DNA of 64,000 bases. It comes from Paramecium sonneborni (lineage: Eukaryota > Ciliophora > Oligohymenophorea > Peniculida > Parameciidae). The position numbers were made by a program, and so were the translations under genes. The notes under the pieces are model-generated. The model did not search any database. It had not been told where the DNA came from and saw nothing but the letters and a program-made list of their open reading frames with translations. The stretch lies in NCBI GenBank assembly GCA_905182985.1, contig CAJJDN010000117.1, positions 228,002 through 292,001 of the forward strand, read 5' to 3'. Below are positions 23,314 to 35,100 of the stretch, piece after piece; within the stretch, counting starts at the first letter, position 1; every line of letters starts with the position of its first letter.

Positions 23314-25179
23314 TCATTATAAGGCTGGGAACTCATCTTAGTTTTAGGCCTTCTTTTATTTCTTGGCTTTTGATTCCTAAATAATATTTGAGATAGATAC
23401 TTCAGTTTGTGTCTCTTCTTCTTCTTTTTTGCCCCAGTTTTCCCGGTTCAAATAATACTCCTTACGCTCCTAAATGCTCTTGACAACTTTGTCAAGCTCA
23501 GTGATGTAGAATGGAGTTGCCACTTTAACTGTATCGAAGAATTAGAGAGTTTACAAATCATGTTATAAGATACTTGGTTTATCATCTTTTTTCTCCTCTT
23601 TCACGTCTTTTTATTATTATGGTTACTACTAAATTAAAATATAATAAATACCTTATTCTTCTTTTTTGATTTTAATTGACTAAAATTATAGATATCATCT
23701 TAATTATCTTTTTTGATAACTGTACATTTTTCTTTTTTCCAATCATCACTCTTTAAAACTTATTCAATATCTATTTATTTTTATTATTATGCTTATTATT
23801 ATGCAGCAGTAGGTCTTAGTTTATTACAATATGTTATTAAAGTATCACAAAGATCTAATTATTAAATTTAAATATATACCAACTTAATATTAAAATGGAT
23901 TAACATTTTCCATTTCTTTAGCTTTAGCTTCAGCTTCAGCTTTCTCTTCTGCTTCCCTATCAGCTTCTCTTTTAGCTCTTGCTTCTTCTCTCTTTTTTCT
24001 TTCTTCTTCCTTCTTTTTTTTCTCAGAATCTCTCTTTATTCTATTAATTTATTTTAAGAACCATTCTCTATATTTTTATAAATCTTCATAATCTTCATAT
24101 TTATCCCAACTACTATTATAATCTTTCTTCATTTTTTCTTTTCTTTCTTTCAATTCCTAAACTTTAGCTTCTATTATTTATCTTTCTTTATCAATCAATG
24201 GATTTTATTTAGTGACTACTGAATCTTTAGTACTATCCTTTAATTTATCATAATCAGCCTTATATTAATTAATTTCGGTATTTAACTCTTAAATACTTTA
24301 ATAAAGAGTATTCATAGCTTTTCCTATAGCTGCTGATTTAATTCTTAAAGCCTTCTATTCTTTTTCTAATTTCTACAATGGTTCAATATACGGAAGTGAT
24401 CTTTCTAAAGCACTTACTTATTATACTATTCTCTTTTCTTCATTTGCACTCAACTTATCTTATTAAAGTGATTCCTTTAATCTAGCCATTTCTTCTATTA
24501 TTCTATCTGGATCATCTAAACTCTTCATCTTCTATCTATATTCTTAAGCTTAGTTAAATAGTTTATTAATTTAATCTTTAATCTCATCATTATCAACCTT
24601 CATACTTTTTAATTCTTTTTATTTCTCACTCACCAATTTAATCTTATCTCCTATTACTTATCCTAATGGTTTAACTTCATTCTAAAATTTCTCTTGATTA
24701 CCTTATCTAGCCATCTATTATTATTCCTTTACATTCTTCACAAAATCATTCTAATATGTTAATATAAAAACAATTACAAAATGATTCCATTGCTTTCTGA
24801 TATCTTCATCAATCTTATCTAATTATTTGTAATACTCTTCCTTATTTGGTTTTTAAGGTGCATGAGCTGGTAATTCTGGCACTTTACTCTCAAGAGTAAT
24901 CTTAGTCTTATCCCAGTCAAATTCAGGACGCTTTCTCTCCTCTCTTTGTTTCTTCTTTTATTACTTCTCTCCTTAATCTACTTTCTTTTCTTATGTCTCT
25001 GTCTATCCTTCTGTTCCAGCAACTAAATTCCATCAAACTATTATCATACCTTCCTCACCCTTTACAACATATTGAACTTGTTGTTACTTTTGTTTTGGCT
25101 CTCTCTTTCTGTTCTCTCCTCTGCTCTAGTTTCCCTTCTTCTCCTCCTTTTTCACTTCTGTCTATGGTGTTGGGTCCAT
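23314..25179 (-). CDS. BFR1-like coiled-coil protein
   Basis: BFR1 of yeast is a polysome-associated, RNA-binding coiled-coil protein. This protein begins MDPTPQTEVKKEEKKGNQ; a 27-nt intron (GTATGA...TTTAG) follows GEE. It then has the arrangement expected for the family: an early motif PQKPNKEEYYKQLDKIDEDI, a long Lys/Glu-rich coiled coil (residues about 100-450, including LPYIEPLQKLEKEQKALR), and a C-terminal FFDTVKVATPFYITELDKVV followed by a charged tail. It ends NQDEFPALQ at TGA 23314; short EFPAL-type tails occur in several RNA-binding proteins. Assignment rests on architecture and short matches, so other large coiled-coil families remain possible. Confidence 0.55.
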
Positions 25180-25334
25180 ACAAATTTTTTTAAAATATAG
25201 ATATTTTTTTTAATTGCCCTACACGTATTTAATTTTCTACTAATACTATTCGCATTATTCATCAAATTTATATCACACTATTTTAAATTTTCTTATAATT
25301 CGTTTTTTTTTTCTACTTTTCTTAAATCAATCAC

Positions 25335-25611
25335 TCAATACTCCTATACAACATCTCTTCTACAACTTTAAATTAATTTAATACTCACAAAATATTTTTT
25401 TTATTTTTTCTTCTTATTAAGTAATTCTTTATTGATAAATTTATGTTCATCCTTTACAAGACCTTTCAATAACTCTTAAAAATCACTATAATTTTTTATT
25501 GACTAAATATAATATAATTTTTTTATCTATATTAAATATATTAATAACAGTTCTGATTTAAATAAATGAAGTTGCCTTTGAGTTTAAGTATTCTAAGGGG
25601 AAATAAATCAT
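25335..25611 (-). CDS. Small hypothetical protein
   Basis: Starts MIYFPLEYLNSKATSFIQI. A 22-nt intron (GTTATT...AATATAG) leads to SIKNYSDFQELLKGLVKDEH and then a Lys-rich stretch FINKELLNKKKKQKKYF, ending at TGA 25335. About 85 residues. It sits between the start of the BFR1-like gene and the end of the histidine kinase, all on the same strand. No family recognised; an alternative 23-nt intron after KKYF would change only the last residues. Confidence 0.38.
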
Positions 25612-25759
25612 CTATATCATTTATTAAGATATAGATAATCATTTTGAAAATACATTTTATATTTATCTTTAAAAACAATTGTAATGATTAAATAACGAGG
25701 AATCTTGTCAAAGAAGCCAAAGCTTTTATAATAATTTAAATACATAACAAATGATGTAA

Positions 25760-28232
25760 TCAATTCAACAATAGTTCAAGCTATTTTTAAGAAAGTGGTT
25801 TGGATAAAAGTTTATCAGCTCCGGCATCTAAACACATTTAATGAGTTTAGAGATCATTAAATGCCGTAAGCATGTAAATCTTAATTTAGCCATTTGTATT
25901 TTTTATGTCTTAGATGCACTGGAATCCATTCATACCAGGCATATTGACATCCAAAAATACTATGTCATATATTTTTTTTTATGACATTTCAATGGCATCT
26001 CTTCCACTATAAGCCACATCCATATTGAGAATGCCAAATTTAGTTAATTACAATTTGAGCAATATGCAATTGAAAGTTTCATCATCAACAATCAAAACTT
26101 GCAATAATTCTCTCTTTTTTTGTTTTTTATATAGAGGAGTTATGTGACATGTACTGAATATATTTTTATAAGGGGAGTGTACTGAAATATCATAATCGAT
26201 AGAATCAATACTTGATTAATCACCTGAATAATCATAACGATTTTGTTTATCATAATTTTTATAAATGGCAAATTAAAAAGTTGAACCAACTCCCGTTTGG
26301 GATCTTAAAAATATGTACTATATTGGACCAATGTAGCCACAAAGCTACTTACAAATGATTAGACCTAACCCGACTCCATTTCTATTTAATTACACTCAAT
26401 ACTCTACTTATTTATGTTAGTATCATTATCATAGGTAGCAAAATTTCTAAATAGACCACGTTGAATTTCTAGACTCATTCCACTTCCATTATCTGTAACT
26501 GTGCATATAAAAATTTTGGATTTATTTTTAAACAATATTCCAACATCCACAATACTTTTATTAGAATCAATTTATTCTTTAATTGCTTAACAAAATTTAT
26601 AAACTTCTTTAAAATCATCAGAAAATTTAACAATTATTTTTCCTTTAGATGTAAACTTAATTGCATTTGAAATTAAATTGAATAATACTTATTTTATTCT
26701 TAATGGATCATTGTAATAAGATTAATTTGGTTTTAAATTAACTTAAATTTCTAATTCAAGATTTTTCTTTTAAATTTAAATTTAAAAAACATTCTTGATC
26801 TCTTAAATAAGATTAGAAATTTCAAATTAACTGACAGCCAATTTTAACTTTTACTATTTAATTTATGCAAAATCTTATAAATCATTAACAAATGATTATA
26901 AAGTTTGAACATTGGTTTAACACATTTACAAATAATTACAACAAGATTAAACTTATTGTTAAATTCCTGCATTATCACAATCTTATAATTCATATAAACC
27001 TTCTTAAACTAAAGTAATCATAGATTGAATAACACTGATAGGATTTTTGAGATCATGACTAACAGTAGCTAATACACTATCTTTATATTAATCTAACTTT
27101 TCTAATTAAGAAATCTTAATTCGATCAGTTAGATCAATTAAAGAAATAATAAAACATCTATCATGTTTCCATATACAAGGTGATACCAAAATATCAAAAG
27201 TTTGATTGTTTTGTAATCCAGTTAATTTTAAAGGTAGACTCTCTTACATCTCTTTATTCTGATAATTTACTATATATTAATAGAGTATTTGATTTAAAGA
27301 TATGGGTTTGTCTACCATGTTAATCTATTCACCAGTAGATCCTTTATAATTATTACAAATTTATTCATAACTGAAATTGACCTTCAAATTATAGTAGGAA
27401 AGATTAGATTCATTGCAATTTATGATGTTAATTAATGTTGTTCTTTGGAAAATATTGTCAATTTATGCAAATTCCTTTTTGCATGCTTAATTGGCAAAAA
27501 GTATTTCAAAATAATCTACTGATCTCTAAAATGAATTAAAAAATATAGATTTACTTTTGATTAATCTGGTGACAATCTAATAACAAATAGATTCTACTAT
27601 AAACTATGATTCAATACAGCTTCTTAGTATGATAAATCATGACTACATTTGAATTTCTTAAAAAAATATACTAGTTCTCTTCTTTATCTAGTGTAAATAC
27701 AAATAGTGACTATTAAAGTAAATACCCATTGAAATGGTAAAACAATCCAATCAAAAAATTAATCAAAACATTAGAATGTAACTTACATAATTGTAAAGTA
27801 ATAAATAAAATATTTCTTGTCATTTAAACTTTAAGTCATATAGACACAATATAAGGATACAGATCCTCTCATTAAATAAGTTTGTTTGTAGGCTGCTAAA
27901 AATAGAGATAGAGTTATCATATGTCCCATTTTCCAGTAATCATTGCATTTTTGGTTCTTTCGAATTTTCCAAATTTATAATAGACTTGACATTGGAAATA
28001 GGAACAAAATTTATGAGTAAATGGATTCATAATCCGAAATGATCGCAGATATTGTTATGGCAAATTCAAAGAAGAGTTTGAAGGATTCCATTAAGATCAC
28101 TGTTCCTTTATTAAACTTGTTTTAAAAGTTTTAATAGTTCTTTTCAACATTCTGATCTCGAAAATTTAAAGCTGCACTTAAAAAATCATTCTCAATTTGT
28201 AGGTTTTTTTATAAGGAGATTAGATACTGCAT
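25760..28232 (-). CDS. Hybrid histidine kinase with receiver domain, membrane-anchored
   Basis: Sensor of a His-Asp phosphorelay. The start MQYLISLQKNLQIENDFLSA leads into several transmembrane helices (residues about 50-200). A PAS-like linker precedes the H-box ATVSHDLKNPISVIQSM (phosphoacceptor His near 27050). The ATPase domain carries a G1 box VTDNGSGMSLE and a G2 box RNGVGLGLIICK, so the catalytic core looks intact. The C-terminal receiver reads QVLIVDDETFNCILLKLQL, FLDVNMPGMNGFQC (phosphoacceptor Asp) and LLSKPLS. It ends at TGA 25760-25762. The frame is nearly continuous, about 800 residues. Hybrid kinases are known from ciliates. Two genes at 12-18 kb resemble parts of it without its catalytic motifs. 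Confidence 0.88.
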
Positions 28233-28289
28233 TTTGTTAAAGTTAAGTTAATATATATTTTGTTTTTAATATATAAATAATTTTTGAAA

Positions 28290-28989
28290 ATGAATTAACC
28301 ACAGACTAGACAAGTATAAAAATTAACAATCGATGATAAAGTAAGTAATTCATATTATACCTTTAGTAAAAATATGAGCTTTAAAAGGAAATATTCATCA
28401 CAATAAGATTAATTGATATGGTAGAAAAGTGTGCATAATTGGCAGATGATAAAATAACACCTGAAAAGCATTGTTAAGAAATCACAAAATTGATTGAAAG
28501 ATATAAAACCTTTACATCTAAAATAGACAAATATGATTTAAACTAATTTATAAAGGTTTATATATAGTTTATATTGATTAGGAATATGGACTAGAAGATT
28601 GTAAATTTGGAATAGATAGAATTAATAAAGGACCTCCTTAAATAAAATAAGGAAATAAGATATAATTAGTAGTGGATTTAATGCAGAAATTCTTTTAAAT
28701 GCAAGATATAATTTTAGAGAATAAAGAATACCCAAAAGTACCAATCTTTAGACCGATTGTAGATTAATTGATAATTTTGTTGAATAGAGCTAAGACAGAA
28801 CTTCCACCTTATAAATCGTATTTGGATGATTTACAATAATTGTAAGATTGAATATAAAAGGATTATAGTTCTAAATAACATCTTGAAAATTAAATAATGG
28901 GAGTAATACCAGAAGATGAGTTTTAAAAGTTTGAAAGTATAATAGATTTGGCTTAATAAAGTTTTATGACATCCCATTAATAATAATGA
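28290..28989 (+). CDS. VPS28: ESCRT-I subunit VPS28
   Basis: VPS28 links ESCRT-I to ESCRT-II during multivesicular-body sorting. The N-terminal core helices read ELQKEIFITIRLIDMVEKCA, KITPEKHCQEITKLIERYK and YGLEDCKFGIDRI. The region IQLVVDLMQKFFQMQDIIL matches the link to the C-terminal four-helix domain (ELPPYKSYLDDLQQ, then GVIPEDEFQKFESIIDLAQQ). Three introns are fixed by the protein: 28341-28366 (26 nt), 28556-28581 (26 nt) and 28842-28868 (27 nt). Each one carries a TGA or breaks the frame if retained. Stop TGA 28987-28989. About 206 residues, the usual size. Its 3' end lies 66 bp from the convergent dyskerin gene. Confidence 0.87.
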
Positions 28990-29055
28990 GCGAAATAGTT
29001 TATTTATTAGTTTCATCATTAAATATAATCTATTGATATTGTTAAACATAATAAA

Positions 29056-31819
29056 TCATTCATCTTCTTCTTAAACCACTTATTTTTTCTTTTTCTTAGG
29101 TTTTTCAATAACTTCTGGGACATCTTATGCTTCTTCTTCTTATAAAATTTCAGGTTATGGTTATTCTTTAAGAATATTATTATTAACTTCTGAAACATAG
29201 AATTATTGCCAATCTTAAGGAGTATTGGCATTAGGTTTACCATGTGAATCAAGTAATCCTTCTTTAATAAGAGCTTTCTTTCTAAGTGCTCTAGGTCCAG
29301 TACCCCATCTAAAATAATAAAATAATTAGAATACTTTCTGGGATATGTTTCTCTATCCATAATAACTCTTTTAGATTTACAAACAACTCCATGATCACAT
29401 GATGCTATTTCAGCAGTAGTCATTTAACTATAATGATAATAATATTTAATAATTTACGCTATTGCAACAGCTATTGCTTCTCCTTTAGTTGTAATTAAAA
29501 CAATTTCATCTCCAATATCAATTTTATCATCAAATCTTAAGACACCTGGTACCATTAACTTTGCTCCATAACAAATAGCATTGACAGTTGAATCTTTTAC
29601 CACAACTCTTCTAAAATTTGTTAATAAAACTTCTAAAGGAATAACAACATGTCTTAAATATGATTCATCCTTAAATTTATCATATCTATATTATGCATCC
29701 AAAACATCATGCATAGTTACCATATATTTATTTTCATCTAATATACCTGATCTAACTCTTCTTAATTCTTCCATATGACCTCCTACTCCCAATAATAAAC
29801 CCAAATGTACACATAATGTTCTTACATATGTACCTGCTTCACAACTCATCCAAAATATTCCTAATCTTTTTTCAGGATCATATTCAAACAATTTACTCTC
29901 ATATATTGTTCTAACTCTCAATTCTCTTTTTACTGCTGATATTGCAGGTGGTTTCTAAAATACAGCACCTGTTAAATCTTAAATAGCCTTCTCTAATTTA
30001 GCTGCTGATGATATTGCATCATGTAATCTATTATTATTAAAATACTTTACCTTATTATTCCTACGTATTCTTTACCTGATGATTATTATGCTTTTACTAA
30101 TCTAGTTGCTCTATTCAGACATACTATCAATGCTCCTGTTACTTTTGGATCAAGTGTCCCTGAATGACCTGTCTTTTCTACTTTCAATATTCTCTTTATC
30201 CATGAAACAACCTCATGAGATGATGGATTTGATGGCTTATCCAAATTTATCACTCCATATTTCAAATGTTCTACTAATCCTCTCTTTAATGGACTCTAAA
30301 TTATTAAATTTCTATTCTTACTGATCCACTTGGAATTGGAGTATAATGACATGTTAATATATTCATCCTTTCATAATTCTTTAATAACAATGGCCAATTT
30401 TAAGAATCTAATTTTGCTCCTTAATGACTAGATTTTATCACTTCCTCATCTTAAACCTATTCCACTTCCTCAACTCTTTTTTACTTTTTTACCTTTGTTG
30501 TAGCCNACATAGAATTATTGCCAATCTTAAGGAGTATTGGCATTAGGTTTACCATGTGAATCAAGTAATCCTTCTTTAATAAGAGCTTTCTTTCTAAGTG
30601 CTCTAGGTCCAGTACCCCATCTAAAATAATAAAATAATTAGAATACTTTCTGGGATATGTTTCTCTATCCATAATAACTCTTTTAGATTTACAAACAACT
30701 CCATGATCACATGATGCTATTTCAGCAGTAGTCATTTAACTATAATGATAATAATATTTAATAATATACGCTATTGCAACAGCTATTGCTTCTCCTTTAG
30801 TTGTAATTAAAACAATTTCATCTCCAATATCAATTTTATCATCAAATCTTAAGACACCTGGTACCATTAACTTTGCTCCATAACAAATAGCATTGACAGT
30901 TGAATCTTTTACCACAACTCTTCTAAAATTTGTTAATAAAACTTCTAAAGGAATAACAACATGTCTTAAATATGATTCATCCTTAAATTTATCATATCTA
31001 TATTATGCATCCAAAACATCATGCATAGTTACCATATATTTATTTTCATCTAATATACCTGATCTAACTCTTCTTAATTCTTCCATATGACCTCCTACTC
31101 CCAATAATAAACCCAAATGTACACATAATGTTCTTACATATGTACCTGCTTCACAACTCATCCAAAATATTCCTAATCTTTTTTCAGGATCATATTCAAA
31201 CAATTTACTCTCATATATTGTTCTAACTCTCAATTCTCTTTTTACTGCTGATATTGCAGGTGGTTTCTAAAATACAGCACCTGTTAAATCTTAAATAGCC
31301 TTCTCTAATTTAGCTGCTGATGATATTGCATCATGTAATCTATTATTATTAAAATACTTTACCTTATTATTCCTACGTATTCTTTACCTGATGATTATTA
31401 TGCTTTTACTAATCTAGTTGCTCTATTCAGACATACTATCAATGCTCCTGTTACTTTTGGATCAAGTGTCCCTGAATGACCTGTCTTTTCTACTTTCAAT
31501 ATTCTCTTTATCCATGAAACAACCTCATGAGATGATGGATTTGATGGCTTATCCAAATTTATCACTCCATATTTCAAATGTTCTACTAATCCTCTCTTTA
31601 ATGGACTCTAAATTATTAAATTTCTATTCTTACTGATCCACTTGGAATTGGAGTATAATGACATGTTAATATATTCATCCTTTCATAATTCTTTAATAAC
31701 AATGGCCAATTTTAAGAATCTAATTTTGCTCCTTAATGACTAGATTTTATCACTTCCTCATCTTAAACCTATTCCACTTCCTCAACTCTTTTTTACTTTT
31801 TTACCTTTGTTGTAGCCAT
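29056..31819 (-). CDS. CBF5: Dyskerin / CBF5, H/ACA snoRNP pseudouridine synthase (span includes an artefactual duplication)
   Basis: Nuclear enzyme that converts uridine to pseudouridine in rRNA, guided by H/ACA snoRNAs. The start is at 31819 ([17 protein letters not shown]). A 26-nt intron (GTAAGA...TTTAG) precedes [19 protein letters not shown], then [19 protein letters not shown] and the catalytic motif [12 protein letters not shown]. The TruB core ([36 protein letters not shown]) is followed by the PUA domain and [19 protein letters not shown]...DRETYPR. It ends in an acidic/Lys-rich tail at TGA 29056. The assembled span holds 1,311 bp twice, split by N at 30506. The true gene is 29056-29194 plus 30507-31819, roughly 470 codons with introns removed. 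Confidence 0.93.
29195..30505. repeat. Direct duplicate, copy 1 (1,311 bp; probable assembly artefact)
   Basis: Matches 30507-31817 (offset 1,312), separated by one N at 30506. One difference was seen: T at 29454 against A at 30766, inside an intron-like AT stretch before the PUA-region exon. The copy ends two bases short of the dyskerin ATG. Confidence 0.92.
30507..31817. repeat. Direct duplicate, copy 2 of 29195-30505
   Basis: Second copy; continues into the ATG and 5' flank of dyskerin, so it carries the true 5' part of the gene. Confidence 0.92.
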
Positions 31820-32168
31820 TGATTTCTTTTTTTAATTATATAAAAATTATTTCGAATTCAAATATTAATCTCTCTTAATCTACTTTTTAATCACTTTATA
31901 CTCTTCTCTATATATAACTATCATTCTATTCACTCAATTTATATTCAAAATCTAATTTTATTCATTTTTGTTTCAATTTTTAACATATTATTTTTATTAT
32001 TCACTTATGTCTTTAATTCTATAAATTTCAATCTTCTCTCTATTCCTATTCATTAGATTATTAAAAAAATATATATATTAATAAATATATTATTTTATTG
32101 AAAAAAATACATTCTAATAAATTTAAATATTTATTCAATAAAAAAAAAAGATTATTATTAAATATAAA
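31820..32168. promoter_or_regulatory. Divergent intergenic region between dyskerin and a kinase-like gene
   Basis: About 350 bp between two divergent starts, AT-rich with A-runs (for example near 32140). It must hold both promoters; no named element could be identified. Confidence 0.4.
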
Positions 32169-35100
32169 ATGATAGGTAAAAATATTCTACATGATTAAGC
32201 TGCAGATAAAGAAAGATAAAAAATTGTGGAGATTAACCTAGATGCTGGACAAAAAAAATTTTTGAAAAAAGAATGGGGCTTGTAAAATTCACTTGACAAG
32301 GTATTTGATAATCTTTGCTTACAAAAATATGAAGAGTTAATAAAATATTAATAAGAATTAGCAAAATAAGAAGAGTGTAAGAATTATATCTTAGGAATTC
32401 ATGAGTATAGAGTAGATAAAAATAAAAAATAAATTACGATCAATTATAATTGTAGTGAAGATGCAAAATCATTATTAGATTTATATTTTTGTCGTGATAA
32501 GGATAAATCTTAATAAGATACTGAATTATAAAAATTAAATACTTATGATCAAAAATCTGAGATCTTTAATTAATTAATTAAATTATCAGAGTTTTTAAAA
32601 AATAATAATAATAAAATCATTCATAACAATATTAAACCATCTAATATCATTTTCGATAATAATTAATTATATCTCACCGATTTTGGATACAATGAATCTG
32701 ATAAAAATAAAAATGGATACAATGAATCTGATAAAAATAAAAATCCATTTATTTTTAAAGATTGTTTAAATTTAATGAGAAATAGAATTAGCCCAAAGGA
32801 AAAAGAAGAATTATATCCTTATTTAGAAAGTAACTTATTAGAGGCAATTAAAGAAAAAGGATAAGAGGAAATGGGAAATAAATTAAAAACAAAAACTGAA
32901 GACGAAGCAAAAAGGTAAGATCAACTTGCATTAGGAGTTATGATGTTAGGATTATTTCATGATTATTAATTTAGAGAATTTAAAGATAAATTTGGAAATG
33001 AAGATTAAAATTATATAAAATTTAATAAACCGGCTAATAAAATGGAATAGATATCTAACTTAAAACATTTTAAAGATAACTTAAAACCTGATGAAGTTGG
33101 CTCACCAGATAAAATCATTGCAATAATATAAGAAATACTCAAAGAAAGGTTTTCTAATTATAATTAATTACCTCCTGATTTCCCTAGAACATTATCAATT
33201 TTTAAATATAAAATTAATAAATCAAAATTAATGAAAAAGGAAATATATGAATAAGCTTAAGGTTGTTTATAAGATAATAATAATGAATTTGATTTAAATC
33301 TTTTATATTATTTAAGTAAAGAAGAACTTAAGCATAAGTCTCAAAATATAAGAGAGTATTCTTCGGATAATTTTTAAAAAAAGTTAAAGGAAAAGATTAA
33401 TAAGCTATTAAAAATCTATAACAATTTAGATAAATTGGAAATTTAAAATTTTGATAATGATCTTAAGGTACTTAACATAGAAGATTAAGTTATTGCTCTA
33501 ATTTATTTAGATTAGAAGATAGAAGATTTTAAATTAAAGAAATATTATGATGAAGAGGAAACTAAAAAATTATTAGAATATTATAAATTAAAAGGGAAAT
33601 GTGAAAAATTTTATTAAGCAATAGATAATACACCTGTTGATAATTTCAAATTTAATAATATCTAAAAGAAAGAATCATAAATAAATTAAAATATAAATGA
33701 AAATTAATTTGACATAATATTAAATAATATATCTGCATAAACATTTGAATTTAATTAAAATTTAAAATAAGCATCGACACTAAATTAGAATATAAATAAT
33801 GAAAACGAAGTACCATAAAATAATAAATCTCCATAGGCATTGGAATTAAATTATAATTAACATTATAAATAAGCATCAACACTAAATGAAAATATATATG
33901 AAAACTAATTAGAAATACCATTTAATGATACATCTCCATAGGAATTTTAAACTAACTATGTATAACATTTTTAATAAGAACCATTAATAAATGAAAATAC
34001 AAATGAAAACTAATTAGTAATACAATTGTAAAATCAAGAATAAATTTAAAACATACCCCTTTAAGAACAATAACAATAACCAATTTAAGAAAATTCTTAA
34101 TAAATAATACAAGAATAATTTTTTGCAACATTATAAGAAGCGCTTGAAGATTTACCTGAAAAACCAAACTATATGAAAAAACGAATATTAAAATATTATT
34201 TAATATAAAATTATTTTGAAGAAGGTTATTAATTTGATTAAGTGAACGATTCTGGAGATAAAATTCAAATTAAAATTAAAAATCTTTCTTTAAATATTAT
34301 TTAAACAATATAGTTAATAAAAGAAAATGTTATAATCCATGAAATTGAGAGTAAATAATATTAGAAAACAATTAGCAAATAATATTAAGTTCTTAAATTT
34401 ACTAGGCATTTCGAACCCTTTGAGTATTTTATATTTGAACTAACTCAATAGAGTAAAATTTCTGATTCAAAAATTGATTTTACAAATTTCAAAAAGAATA
34501 TCACATATACAGGTTAATATGATATTGATTTATACAACTAATCTAAAGAAATTTAATTCAAAAACTAAGGTACTCTTGAAATCTTAGATAAAAATTAACT
34601 TACTCCTGGAGAAGTTTGTAAAATATAAGGAAATTTTANNNNNNNNNNNNNNNNNNNNNNNNNNNNNNNNNNNNNNNNNNNNNNNNNNNNNNNNNNNNNN
34701 NNNNNNNNNNNNNNNNNNNNNNNNNNNNNNNNNNNNNNNNNNNNNNNNNNNNNNNNNNNNNNNNNNNNNNNNNNNNNNNNNNNNNNNNNNNNNNNNNNNN
34801 NNNNNNNNNNNNNNNNNNNNNNNNNNNNNNNNNNNNNNNNNNNNNNNNNNNNNNNNNNNNNNNNNNNNNNNNNNNNNNNNNNNNNNNNNNNNNNNNNNNN
34901 NNNNNNNNNNNNNNNNNNNNNNNNNNNNNNNNNNNNNNNNNNNNNNNNNNNNNNNNNNNNNNNNNNNNNNNNNNNNNNNNNNNNNNNNNNNNNNNNNNNN
35001 NNNNNNNNNNNNNNNNNNNNNNNNNNNNNNNNNNNNNNNNNNNNNNNNNNNNNNNNNNNNNNNNNNNNNNNNNNNNNNNNNNNNNNNNNNNNNNNNNNNN

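Noticed and set aside
29581..30324. Plus-strand ORFs within the dyskerin locus
   Set aside because: Antisense to conserved dyskerin/TruB and PUA motifs on the minus strand.
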